In this document: one piece after another, positions 11,001-19,597 of the stretch
Numbering within the stretch: position 1 is the first letter of the stretch
Layout of the letters: the number at the start of each line of letters is the position of its first letter
The notes under the pieces: generated by a model
The model's input: the letters and a program-made list of their open reading frames with translations, nothing else
What the model was told of the DNA's origin: nothing
The model's database searches: none
Source of the DNA: Strongylocentrotus droebachiensis
Taxonomy: Eukaryota; Echinodermata; Echinoidea; Camarodonta; Strongylocentrotidae
Direction: 5' to 3'
NCBI GenBank assembly: GCA_035222895.1
Contig: JAVYIG010007932.1
Location: 1-64,000 of the forward strand
DNA length: 64,000 bases
Translations under genes and position numbers: made by a program

Positions 11001-12233
11001 CGCATCCATTGATTCGTCAATCCTTGGTATTGGATAGGCATCTTTCCTAGTCTTCTGATTCAATTTGCGGTAGTCCACACATAGCCTCAATGAACCATCT
11101 TTTTTGCGAACCAATACAATTGGTGATGCATAAGGGCTTGTACTTTCCTTGATAACCTTTTTCTCCAGTAGCTTTCGGATATGCTCTCTAACTTCTTCCA
11201 GCTGGGATGGAGGGATACGTCTGTAAGGAAGCTTAACAGGCTCTTCGTCTACTGTTCTGATACGGTGGGTTACCGTTTCCGTGTGGCCCAAGTCCTCTTC
11301 TGAGGCAGCAAAGACATCACTATTTTGTAACAACAGGGCTTCTGCTTGTTGTCTTTGCTCCTCACTTAGTCCTTGCCATAGTAGTCCAGGTGTCTCTAGT
11401 AGTTTCATTCTACCTGTATCAGCTTGTTGGTCCCCACTTGCAACCATTCTTTGACACAGCACACTATTGTCATCGATCATCGATGCAAGTTGAAGAGATC
11501 CAATCGGAGTTCTGGTGTTTAAGAAGATATCCTCATCTGTGGTATTGTATAATTGTACAGTTATTCTTCCCCTACACGAATGAGCCAGTGTCGGACTGAG
11601 GATGATTCCCTTCGGAGTTTGCACAATTTGGTCCACAATTACAGCAGTTTGGGTAGAACAAGTGGGTCCTGTCACCTCTATAGCTTGTATTGATCGAGCT
11701 GGGATTCTCACCTTCCCTCTTCCAGCTACACGAACAAGGCCCACAGTACTGTTCTTGTCGATCAAGTTCTTGCTTGTGACAACCGAGGCATCAGCTCCAA
11801 TTACGGTTGCTAAGGTCTCAACTGGCAATCCTTGTAGAACATTCATTCCAAGCAGAATGGGATGTTTTGGTTTATGTGTTGTATTTGTTACTAGAATACC
11901 TCTTTCCGGAACTGAAATGCCAGCAATAGTCACATTAGCCTCAAAATATCCAGAGTAAGGAATATCTGTCCCATTTGCTGCACTAAGAGAAATCCAGTTT
12001 AAATCCTTCAGGGTCGATGGCGGAAATGATCGCTGGAAACAATCGGAAGTGATGGTTGTGACTTGAGACCCACAGTCTACCACACTAGTGAGTTCCACCC
12101 CATTAATAGATATGACGCTCGTGGGGCAAATACCAATGAGCTTGTCTTGCTCTCCATTTCCAGAGCCCCTTCCAAATATCTCTGACGAGGCACCCAGGGC
12201 TTGGCTCTCAGCCCTGGGTGTATTCAGTTTCCC
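8040..12233 (-). CDS. pol: Ty3/Gypsy pol polyprotein (protease-RT-RNase H-integrase), made by -1 frameshift
   Basis: This encodes the enzymes that copy and integrate the element. The pol frame is open from the frameshift site (12227-12233) to 8040, about 1397 codons. No ATG is needed at its head; an apparent start at 12098 is GTG. Numbering from 12098: protease active site DCG at 8-10 (usual D-T/S-G); RT at about 290-480 with LDLLSGYHQ (Asp377) and YLDD at 439-442; RNase H at about 590-710 with Asp597, Glu641, Asp667, Asp709; integrase zinc finger His861, His866, Cys896, Cys899; catalytic Asp927, Asp986, Glu1022 (D,D-35-E). After about 1140 comes a basic C-terminal domain, then a Ser/Asp/Glu-rich tail of about 150 residues. 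All RT, RNase H and integrase catalytic residues are present. The Cys in the protease motif is the only odd key residue. Confidence 0.95.
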   Translation of the reverse strand, partial: GKLNTPRAESQALGASSEIFGRGSGNGEQDKLIGICPTSVISINGVELTSVVDCGSQVTTITSDCFQRSFPPSTLKDLNWISLSAANGTDIPYSGYFEANVTIAGISVPERGILVTNTTHKPKHPILLGMNVLQGLPVETLATVIGADASVVTSKNLIDKNSTVGLVRVAGRGKVRIPARSIQAIEVTGPTCSTQTAVIVDQIVQTPKGIILSPTLAHSCRGRITVQLYNTTDEDIFLNTRTPIGSLQLASMIDDNSVLCQRMVASGDQQADTGRMKLLETPGLLWQGLSEEQRQQAEALLLQNSDVFAASEEDLGHTETVTHRIRTVDEEPVKLPYRRIPPSQLEEVREHIRKLLEKKVIKESTSPYASPIVLVRKKDGSLRLCVDYRKLNQKTRKDAYPIPRIDESMDALHGAQWFSTLDLLSGYHQVAMDERDQYKTSFTTPFGLYEYVRMPFGLCNAPGTFQRLMQICLGDQFFSSVLCYLDDILVYSSTFEEQLERLDRVFDRLREHGLKIKPSKCELFRPEVRYLGHKVSREGVQTDPDKIEVVRSWPTPRNLKELRSFLGFCSFYRRFVKGFSQTAGPLHSLVAIQVERRKEGKTTPFTWEPEHQAAFEELKEKLCQPPVLGYADFTEPFELEVDASLQGLGAVLFQRQGGKRLVIAYASRTLRGAEKNMERYSSMKLELLGMKWAISEKFRDYLIGSTFTVFTDNNPLAHLNTAKLGAVEQRWVGALSAFNFDVQYKPGAANKVADGLSRRPHASPDTAEEATYTSDGCCMVVGATRLPEELQHTHAYSQSIQDEGEMQDNEEPSRTPAPFPNYSREQLEEFQLRDPTISKFRYYWETKEKPNREQRAREDESVILLLRQMEKIRERDGLLYRVCDMENVWQLLLPRVLIKDVLKACHDQTGHQAVKRTTSLVRSRCYWPRMTIHIKDWCHQCDRCAKAKNPPKIREPMRGLKATRPNELLAVDFTLLEPDSTGKENVLVMTDAFSKYSLAVATRNQTAETTAKVLVREWFSKFGVPHRLHSDQGRNFESSLIQSLCRQYGVHKSHTTPYHPEGNGQAERFNRTLHDLLKTLPPEKKRRWSEFLPEVLYAYNATQHASTGFTPFYIMFGRDPKLPVDFLLGEESQHDTSNVNDWLANHTKVLQWAYQKAGERLEHEAAYRKAHYDKSAKERPLTVGTRVYLKSHPQGRHKIADGWQSTVYKVVSRPGEGAVYAIEKADGSGGPRTVNRRELKVCPVREQSDPVIPKTRKGRTRNTSQEQTDSISDDSSSVIARVVRDLPAESTDEHPELHVWTPEPESSDEDDSPSPSTPEISDDDDPLSPLPRRSLRPTKGKHSNPLRLPRSAATANFIDGNARVKPSAQNEHSGVLIDRLQSGINRELHWDETSTSY
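12191..12233 (-). promoter_or_regulatory. -1 programmed ribosomal frameshift signal (gag-pol)
   Basis: On the minus strand the heptamer G GGA AAC (12227-12233) lies in the gag reading frame, and the gag stop TGA (12224-12226) follows immediately. After a 6-nt spacer comes a perfect 11-bp stem (12210-12220 with 12191-12201) closed by an 8-nt loop (12202-12209). Pol is in the -1 frame relative to gag, exactly the product of slipping on X XXY YYZ. GGGAAAC is an established slippery type; spacer length and stem match known retroviral signals. Pairing of the loop with downstream sequence (pseudoknot) was not resolved. Confidence 0.9.
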
Positions 12234-13168
12234 TGTTGCTGTTGCTGACTGTTTGACTGTCCAGCCCTCTGTGTACGTGAATTGCCCCCAGGATGAGGAC
12301 TCTCACACTCCCTTGCATAATGTCCCATGCGGTGGCACCGATGGCACTCAATCTTACTCTTGTCTAGAGGGGGTCTCCTGGCACTCCTGGCATTGTCCTG
12401 TCTCTCCTCTAACTGACTAAGACGAGAGTTGAAAATGCCCTGCTGTGCTCTCATCTTGTCAAGTACCTCTGTTTGGCCTTTGATCGCTGCAGTGAGCCCC
12501 TCTACCAGCTTTCCCATCTGTGCTGTGGCTTCGGCCTGGTAGGTGGTGCATTTCTTTTTGCGTGGATTGATGCCCTTCAGTTCTTCCTCATCCATCTCCA
12601 CCGCCCAGTCTCGTACCTCTAGAAAAGACAATTCTGGCTTTTCTTTAGACAACCGCTTCACTTCTCTCCTGAGTACTGGGTCACTCAACCCATCTCTAAA
12701 CTGTTCTTTGATGATATTCTTTGACTCAGGAGCTCCTGGTTTGCGTTGCAATCGAGTCGCAAATGCAAGTAAGGCATATGCGTACTGTGCCACAGACTCA
12801 TCTTCATTTTGTACTCGGTTATATATCTGCCGCATCAGTTGACTAGCATTCAGTTTGTCCCCAAAAGCTTCCAATAAGATGTTCATTATTGACTCTGCAT
12901 CCTTCTTTTCTCTATCTTGGCGATGTTGCACCTCCTGCCTTGCAGATCCTTCCAAGTGAGCTAGCACGTAGTCAATAGCACTCTCACCCGTCAGCTTTCG
13001 AAGTTTAATTCCTGCCCTAATGTCCTCCACAAAATCTGAGACCAACATGTTTTCAGTGCCACTAAAGGGCCTGATTTTCTTTTCCTTGGGAGGGAAATAC
13101 ACTTCCCGACTTTTCAGCTCCAATGACAGCTTTTCCAGCTCCTCCTTCATCTCTTCCATGGTCATCAT
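12224..13168 (-). CDS. gag: Ty3/Gypsy Gag with zinc knuckle
   Basis: This is the structural particle protein. The chosen start is the first ATG (13166-13168), giving 314 residues. The frame extends upstream to a GTG at 13255, but that lies in the PBS/leader next to the LTR. The N-terminal 30 residues are charged and likely helical. A capsid-like helical region follows, then a basic stretch (PRKKK), then a CCHC zinc knuckle (C-x2-C-x4-H-x4-C) about 25-40 residues from the end, followed by a Gly/Ser/Gln-rich tail with five glutamines. The stop TGA abuts the slippery heptamer, so most ribosomes end here and a minority enter pol. Domain identity rests on the zinc knuckle and on position before pol. 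Confidence 0.9.
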   Translation of the reverse strand: MMTMEEMKEELEKLSLELKSREVYFPPKEKKIRPFSGTENMLVSDFVEDIRAGIKLRKLTGESAIDYVLAHLEGSARQEVQHRQDREKKDAESIMNILLEAFGDKLNASQLMRQIYNRVQNEDESVAQYAYALLAFATRLQRKPGAPESKNIIKEQFRDGLSDPVLRREVKRLSKEKPELSFLEVRDWAVEMDEEELKGINPRKKKCTTYQAEATAQMGKLVEGLTAAIKGQTEVLDKMRAQQGIFNSRLSQLEERQDNARSARRPPLDKSKIECHRCHRMGHYARECESPHPGGNSRTQRAGQSNSQQQQQGN

Positions 13169-13253
13169 CTTCCTACCCTCTTTTGTCTTGTACTCCTTGA
13201 TCGTTACACACCTGGCCGAGCCAATAGTTCTCAGTTGTCTGAAGAGAAACCGC

Positions 13254-13271
13254 ACCCCATCCGTACTACCA
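13254..13271 (-). other. Candidate primer binding site
   Basis: On the minus strand the 5' LTR ends ...CCCTCACA, then TT, then TGGTAGTACGGATGGGGT. A TGG 2 nt after the LTR is the expected start of a PBS complementary to a tRNA 3' CCA. I could not assign the tRNA from memory. A search of the host tRNA set for 3' ends ...CCGTACTACCA would settle it. Confidence 0.5.
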
Positions 13272-13273
13272 AA

Positions 13274-13832
13274 TGTGAGGGTATCGACTCAAAGTCATAA
13301 ATGAGACGAAGCAGTTGTTGCGGTTCTATTGGGTATGAGGCCAATCTTTATTTCATGCTGTTCAACTAACAAAAGAGGGTAGAAGACCCTTGACTGCACG
13401 AAGTTACTTCAGTTGCTGTACCAAAAAGCAATGTCCTACCACGCCTTTCTAGCATTAATAGGCATAACTCAATTACTACCAGCATGCATCCTTCATGTAA
13501 ATTAAAGTTAAATCTCCCTCTTCTTCACACAAATCATAATCTATCCAATTAAGCACCTAACATTAGAGAGTTAATTATATACTGTACTCACATATTAAGG
13601 TGTCCAAAACCAACTATAGACATCAAGAATATCAGGATGAGACATCAATTGTATCTTCATGTAGGCACAGCTACAACCAGTCTCATCTCTGCTCACTGCA
13701 TGTATGAGCTTTAACCTGCATGCAGTGAGTGTATGTTCACTGGGGCATATCACTCTTCTTTAGTTAGGTACATTCCTTTTACCCCTGACTAATTTGCATT
13801 ATAAAGAAAGAGCTATTTCTCATTCCCTCACA
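13274..13832 (-). repeat. 5' LTR (559 bp)
   Basis: Upstream LTR for the minus-strand transcript. It is identical to the left LTR over its whole length by eye but lacks the 324-bp segment 6872-7195. At the junction it reads ...GGTACAG... on the minus strand, so a donor-like GTA and acceptor-like CAG are left side by side. It ends at the ATTA target duplication (13833-13836). Confidence 0.93.
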
Positions 13833-13836
13833 ATTA

Positions 13837-14137
13837 CAAAATGAACATATACCAAACAACCATTTAGCAAACTAATTAAAAATTGTTCAAAGAATTATTA
13901 AAGAGCAATTCCATATATTACATTTACTAGAAAGATATCATATGATTTTTGTATAGGCACACTTTGATAATAATGTGCATTCCATAACTTATTTTTGTAT
14001 TTCGATATTTCATGTTATTATTGTGAACAGATTACTGAAATATAACTGAAATATTTTAATCATTCCTTTTTCTTGATCATTCGAGTAAGTATATTAAGTG
14101 TATTAACTGTATCTTACATGTATTTTCATCATACTAG
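13837..14137. other. No recognisable feature
   Basis: AT-rich flank of the retrotransposon. Nothing is supported here. Confidence 0.5.
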
Positions 14138-14253
14138 GATACTCAAAATGGTAAACAGAAGGCGGCCTAGGTGTCAGGCTTTGACCCTTAAAGGGCTGCA
14201 GTGTAGCCGTGATGCCACGAGGCAGTATGTTATTCAATACTGCACCCAACACT
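14138..14253 (+). CDS. Candidate exon with a C/H zinc-binding motif
   Basis: An acceptor-like TTTTCATCATACTAG (ends 14137) and a consensus donor (ACT|GTAAGTAT at 14254) bound 116 bp that is open in one plus frame. It encodes a basic start (VNRRRPR) followed by C-Q-A-L-T-L-K-G-L-Q-C, then 12 residues, then C-T-Q-H. The spacing C-x9-C-x12-C-x2-H with T-x-K-G-x-Q-C resembles small zinc-binding modules of the C-x-A-x-T-x-x-G-x-x-C...C-x-x-H kind, known mainly from large DNA viruses and their relatives (family recall, not a search). An ATG lies at 14148. If spliced to 15407 the frame would continue into the 68-bp repeat ORF. It could equally be a chance ORF or a relic of an integrated element. Confidence 0.3.
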
Positions 14254-14621
14254 GTAAGTATATTGCATAAAATGGAAGTAGAATCATTGCCAATAAGAAA
14301 GTTTGTATTTTGCACAACTTCAGTATATTCTGATGATCTAATTATTGACAACATACAATGGTTTGCACTTCTTGACATTTCAAGTTTTATTGGTCCACAT
14401 TTTACAGAAAATATAGACATACATATGAAATAAAAAATTATACGATACAACTATAGTATAAATAACCACATCTCAATGATTCTCAATTCATATAGATTAA
14501 GTAGAATATGAGGGACCTATTGAAGCATAGCTGAGGAATAGAAAGAGTCCCTCAGGAATAGCAGGAAGGCTAGGTGAGAAAGTGCGTCGTTATCGAAGGT
14601 AAGTGCTTATTTGAGAAGAGT

Positions 14622-14712
14622 CTTAATAATAACAATAATAGTGGCTACTTGTATAGCGCACAGGTCCACCTTTCGGTGCTCATGGCGCTTTGAACCCACA
14701 TCGGTATGTGCA
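14622..14712 (-). mobile_element. 3' fragment of a SINE
   Basis: On the minus strand it reads ...GCGCCATGAGCACCGAAAG...ending in a (TTA)n-type tail. The same words (GAGCACCGAAAG, GCGCC..GAGCA, ATTATTATT tail) are found in the SINE at 30610-30800, so this is a truncated, diverged member lacking the tRNA-like head. Confidence 0.45.
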
Positions 14713-14907
14713 AACGCAGAATAACTTTGCGTCATTAAATAATATATTTTTGTTTTCTTTTTTTAATACTAATAACCACGCTAATTGGATTATTCAGGTA
14801 TCCGTTGGAACTAATTCTTATCCAATCAATGCTAATTCTTTTAAAAATGTGATTTTTTAATTTTATTTTTACATTTCAATTTGTTCAGCGGAAATTCCAG
14901 GAATTTC

Positions 14908-14970
14908 TCTCTCTCTCTCTCTTAGGGGGGGGGGGGGGCATTTATCCCCCAAAACACCCCCCCCCCCCGT
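14908..14970. repeat. CT run, poly-G and poly-C
   Basis: A (CT)n run is followed by a G run (14925-14938) and a C run (about 14957-14968), which can pair as a hairpin. Low-complexity DNA. Confidence 0.7.
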
Positions 14971-15077
14971 ACGTGCATGCTTGCTAGCTTGGCTGGTGGA
15001 TGTACCAAAATAAAGACCTACAAAGTCACAGTTTTTATAATCATTATAGGCTGTCATTCATCTCCCTATTACCCATC

Positions 15078-15305
15078 TCTCTCTCTCTCCCTCTCTCTGT
15101 TTGTCTGTCTCTCTATCTTTATCTCTCTCTCTCCCTCTCTCTGTTTGTCTGTCTCTCTATCTTTATCTCTCTCTCTCCCTCTCTCTGTTTGTCTGTCTCT
15201 CTATCTTTATCTCTCCCTCTCTCCCTCTCTCTCTCTCTCCCTCTCCCTCTCTCTGTTTGTCTGTCTCTCTATCTTTATCTCTCTCTCTCTCATTCTCTCT
15301 ACCTT
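15078..15305 (+). repeat. 44-bp CT-rich tandem repeat
   Basis: About four copies of a CT-rich unit marked by CTGTTTGTCTGTCTCTCTAT, starting at about 15098, 15142, 15186 and 15254. The first spacings are 44 bp; the last is longer because of extra CT repeats. Open frames here (Ser/Leu-rich) are by-products. Confidence 0.85.
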
Positions 15306-15406
15306 GCTCCATCTTTCTCCTACTGTCTCCACCTCTCTTTCATCAATGGGTACCCACCAATTTTATTTGAAGATGTCTATTCATCTACCTGGACATCTAC
15401 TTGCAG

Positions 15407-16548
15407 ATAACCACTTCCTCCTTACTGAGGAAGTTCATCTCACAAGCAAACAACATTCAAGAGAAGCCTGCCAGCCAAACAGACTCATCATCCCTGTTCA
15501 GCTCATCTCACAAGCAAACGACATTCAAGAGAAGCCCGCCAGCCAAACAGACTCATCATCCCCGTTCAGCTCATCTCACAAGCAAACAACATTCAAGAGA
15601 AGCCTGCCAGCCAAACAGACTCATCATCCCTGTTCAGCTCATCTCACAAGCAAACGACATTCAAGAGAAGCCCGCCAGCCAAACAGACTCATCATCCCCG
15701 TTCAGCTCATCTCACAAGCAAACAGCATTCAAGAGAAGCCCACCAGCCAAACAGACTCATCATCCCCGTTCAGCTCATTTCACAAGGAAACAACATTCAA
15801 GAGAAGCCCGCCAGCCAAACAGACTCATCATCCCCGTTCAGCTCATCTCACAAGCAAACAACATTCAAGAGAAGCCCGCCAGCCAAACAGACTCATCATC
15901 CTCGTTCAGCTCATGTCACAAGGAAACAACATTCATAGGGAAGCCCACCAGCCAAACAGACACATCATCCCCGTTCAGCTCATGTCACAAGCAAACAACA
16001 TTCAAGAGAAGCCCACCAGCCAAACAGACTCATCATCCCCGTTCAGCTCATGTCACAAGCAAACATTCAAGAGAAGCCCACCAGCCAAACAAACTCATCA
16101 TCCCCGTTCAGCTCATGTCACAAGCAAACAACATTCAAGAGAAGCCCGCCAGCCAAACAGACTCATCATCCCCGTTCAGCTCATGTCACAAGCAAACATT
16201 CAAGAGAAGCCCGCCAGCCAAACAGACTCATCATCCCCGTTCAGCTCATGTCACAAGCAAACAACATTCAAGAGAAGCCCGCCAGCCAAACAGACTCATC
16301 ATCCCCGTTCAGCTCATCTCACAAGCAAACAACATTCAAGAGAAGCCCGCCAGCCAAACAGACTCATCATCCCCGTTCAGCTCATGTCACAAGCAAACAA
16401 CATTCAAGAGAAGCCCACCAGCCAAACAGACTCATCATCCCCGTTCAGCTCATCTCACAAGCAAACAACATTCAAGAGAAGCCCACCAGCCAAAAAGACT
16501 CATCATCCCCGTTCAGCTCATGTCACAAGGAAACATCTGACAATGTGA
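15407..16548 (+). CDS. Candidate exon containing the 68-bp repeat ORF
   Basis: After an acceptor-like ACTTGCAG (ends 15406), one frame stays open to a stop at 16546-16548. The protein would be a basic, Ser/Pro/Gln/Lys-rich repeat without recognisable domain. Because the unit is 68 bp (2 mod 3), the three possible peptides cycle in turn and the protein period is 68 residues over three DNA units. The phase left by the exon candidate ending at 14253 (one base) joins correctly to this frame. Openness alone is weak evidence because at least two plus frames are open. Transcription is not shown. Confidence 0.25.
15430..16545 (+). repeat. 68-bp minisatellite, about 16 copies
   Basis: Each unit contains CACAAGCAAACAACATTC, AGAGAAGCC, GCCAGCCAAACAGACTCATC and CCCCGTTCAGCTCAT. 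Units differ by a few substitutions (CTCATCTCAC against CTCATGTCAC, CCCGCC against CCCACC). Some lack AAC (3 bp), keeping the phase, and one near 15935 has a 1-bp gain. High similarity implies recent amplification. Confidence 0.93.
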
Positions 16549-17020
16549 GGACTGCAAGCTAGCTCCAATAAGTGGTTCAAGAAAAGCACATTTACCAAGG
16601 ACATGTCAGAGAGAAAAGCAGAGGAGAAGAAGGTAAGAACATCACACCAAATTTGAAATAGGGAAACAATTAAAGCAACAAAACAAAACACAAAACAAAA
16701 CAAAGCAATTATGAAGACACTTATTTTGTATTCAGTCTTCACTGCAATTTATTTTCATTTTTCATTTATTTAACATTTCTCGTATGGACATGTAGCACTT
16801 TGTGTTTACAATTAAGATTGCTGTCTTACAGAACTGTCACATTATTATTTTCACTTACGGTAGATATAAAGCTAATCTATCAGTTTTTCAAATAAGTGTT
16901 TTGGCATGGCCGGCATTTAAATCTGGACCACCATCGTCAGCATATGACCTGATTAGAGAGAATTTTGTTAGGCTGACAGACTTTTTAATATAATGTTACA
17001 AGTAATGCAATATAAACATA
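16549..17020. other. No recognisable feature
   Basis: AT-rich DNA. A donor-like GAAG|GTAAGAAC occurs at about 16631, but no convincing reading frame leads to it. Confidence 0.4.
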
Positions 17021-17025
17021 TACAC

Positions 17026-17088
17026 GTAAAGAGACAAAATACATACATAACATACATGTAAAGAGACAAAATACATACATAACATACA
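17026..17088 (+). repeat. Short tandem duplication, about 32 bp x 2
   Basis: The phrase GTAAAGAGACAAAATACATA plus CATAACATAC is present twice in direct succession. Confidence 0.8.
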
Positions 17089-17379
17089 AAAATAACTGAA
17101 AATACTGATGTTACAAGTTCATGTAAATGTCTTTCATGATCGATACTGGTATATATGAAGTTAAACTTGTAATCCCCATGTTCCAACAATAACTTTGCTA
17201 TGTCTATGAGCCTGGGAAATGATAACAAAGACTATAAAGATTATAATTTCTAAATCATGCTGAGTTTATGAGCGGGAAGGTTCATGGCACCAGAGCATCA
17301 ATCAGTCTAAGGCTTGCACAGTCTATATGGTGTTTCTTTTTCTCAATTTGTTTAGAATAATGTTATAATTCCAACTCTT

Positions 17380-17900
17380 TAATGGCTTCTTGTATATGGC
17401 TCATGTCTGCTATGGAGTGGTCCTCCAATATCATTTTGGTTTTAATTAGGTTACAATTATAACCTAATTGCATAGTTTAGGGCTGAAACAGCCTTGTTTG
17501 AAGATAGACCATTGTAGTCTATTGTATCTATGCTATTAGCCTTTTATCTGCTATGTCAGTGATGCCTGTAGTCAGTCTGTAATGACTTATTTCTGCTATG
17601 TAGTGGTGCTTATATCCACAACATAGGCTGACCCATTGTCAGCTATACTTTCATCAGCCTTGTAGTTGTGCATGTATCTGCTAGGTAACGGTACATATAT
17701 CCGCCACATAGTGGTACCCTTTTTGCTACGGAGTGGTACATATATCCGCCACGTAGTGGGGCCCATTTATCCTGTGCACTGGTGCTGACATCTGCCATGC
17801 AGACTATTTCCCCAATGAAGTGGTGCTGACATCAGCCATATTGTGAAACCATTTATTTCTGCCAAACTGTGGTGCCTAAATTATATGCCAAGTAGTAATT
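17380..17900 (+). repeat. Degenerate short-period repeat
   Basis: Loose repeats of phrases such as CTGCTATGTAGTGGTGC, CCGCCACATAGTGG and CCGCCACGTAGTGG recur at uneven spacing, an old decayed minisatellite. No gene was seen. Confidence 0.5.
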
Positions 17901-18007
17901 ATATCCATATATTGGCCTTTTTAGATTCTGTTGTGCATATATATCATAAAGACTGTACAGCTCAGACATTGATGCTATTTATCTTTCATTGTAAGACTTA
18001 TGTACCA

Positions 18008-19180
18008 CAATTTACGAAGTTTGAACACTGATAACGGGCAGTCCATTTTCTCAATAATAAAGTCAAGTAAATGGCCTACCATAGCACCCCTCACCCAAAC
18101 TTGTTTTCTCTTAAATAGCAAGCCTGGTTACATTTTAACACTCGAGTCTTTGGCTATTATCTCCTTAGGCTCATAGTACACAGGCTCATACACTGCCTTA
18201 GAACATAGGGTTAATGTAACATGCTTACTTCTAATCATTGGGTCATTGTGGCAGCGTTACCAGACCTTTTGTGAAAACATGCCCCTTTATTCACGAAATG
18301 TCAGGAGTAATCTGATTACAAAATAAACCACTCTCATCTTCAAATAGTCTGGTCCAATTTGCCAGACACCTCGTGAAAACCCTAAGGCAAATCTACGAAA
18401 GGTTGGATGATCTTCTGTTTTAGTTTCACAAAAGATCGTGTAAAGCGACCACCCAACCGGACTTGATGATTTGAAGTAAGCTGATGTAACATGTATACCT
18501 CAGTCACACTCATGATAGACCAATGACAGACGAATTTGCCAAGAATCGTTTCGTTTTGAGTCAGTTTTGTGAAATTATAGCATTTAATAACAGCTTTTAT
18601 GTAGCAATTTCATTTGCCTAAGGATTAAACAGTTAGACTTGAGGTAGAGACAGTGGTGTAGCATTGGTCCACCAATTTAGGGGTCACTGTTATTTTGGAG
18701 GAGGGCGGAACCTGTATTAATAGGTGAATTGAATGTGAATTTGTAAGATCTCAGATTTAGGGGATGATATTAATTAAGGGATTAATATCATTTTTGTTTT
18801 AACCTCCCTTTTCCATCTCCCTTTACTTATGTCTTTTTTCCTCTTCCATTTTGTCTTGTTTTCCATCATTTGATTGGGAGACGTACATTGTGTCCCTTTG
18901 TAGCTATGCCACTGCTCAGGGAATGTAGTATACAAGTATACAGGGTGGAGCTCACCAAGAGCAAAACATAGAAACACCTATTAAAGTACTAGACCATCAT
19001 ATGTGAACATTTACCTCAGGTCATTTAATGCTTTTAAACTGAAATATAGATTTCAGTTGATAACCAAGTGACAACGGAAGACAGAAACTGAAAATGAATG
19101 AGCAACTCCAGTTTCTCATTGCTTTTTATGGTAGACCAGACCATAGCTACAACACACTTCAAATTTCCTAATCAGTGCTG
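18008..19180 (+). repeat. Diverged tandem duplication, copy 1
   Basis: It shares order and sequence with 19598-20446 (AAGTTTGAACACTGATAA, GCAAGCCTGGTTACATTTTA, GAGGTAGAGACAGTGGTGTA, GACAGAAACTGAAAAT and others). This copy has about 300 extra bases near 18180-18490. There are no coding frames. Confidence 0.8.
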
Positions 19181-19597
19181 GAAAAAAAAAATGGAGAGCA
19201 CTTAGTGAAATTTAATTGTACCATGACTGAAGTCTAGACCAGTTAATCAATCAACATTTTTGGATAATCAAGAGTACCAATATATGTACACATTTGATAC
19301 AAGTCACATTGCATGCTTTAAATTGAATACATTTCAATAAGTTGTCAGCGAACTTGTACTTAAGACGGCTTTGTGAAACGCTACCCATACATGTATACAG
19401 TATGAAGTTTGACTTAAATGTATAAAGCAGTTCACAAATGCAGACCCCTTTCCTATCAAAGGCCTGATAGTCACAAATAATTGCATCCACCTGCTTTAGG
19501 AATTTAATTACAAAAGTCTAAACCTGTTTACATATTGCTGCTTTGTGAGCCACGTTACTGACAAGTTTGAAGTCTGTCACTCAGAATATTACAGAAT

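Larger units (their letters stand above)
6725..13832 (-). mobile_element. Full-length Ty3/Gypsy LTR retrotransposon
   Basis: The element runs right to left. Both LTRs start TGTGAGGG and end CCCTCACA, giving 8-bp inverted termini with TG...CA. ATTA flanks it at 6721-6724 and 13833-13836, a 4-bp target duplication. On the minus strand the order is 5' LTR (13274-13832), PBS region, gag, frameshift signal, pol (protease, RT, RNase H, integrase), PPT, 3' LTR (6725-7607). The integrase-last order defines Ty3/Gypsy. No envelope gene is present. Gag and pol are open over their full length and the LTRs read the same outside one 324-bp indel, so the insertion is young and may still be competent. The protein family within Gypsy was not assigned to a named clade. 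Confidence 0.95.

Noticed and set aside
14977-15400. N-terminal Ser/Leu-rich part of the long plus-strand frame
   Set aside because: It translates the 44-bp CT satellite. Only the part after 15406 is considered as a candidate exon.
15430-16545. CRISPR-like array
   Set aside because: Units are contiguous near-identical 68-mers without unique spacers, and the DNA is eukaryotic.
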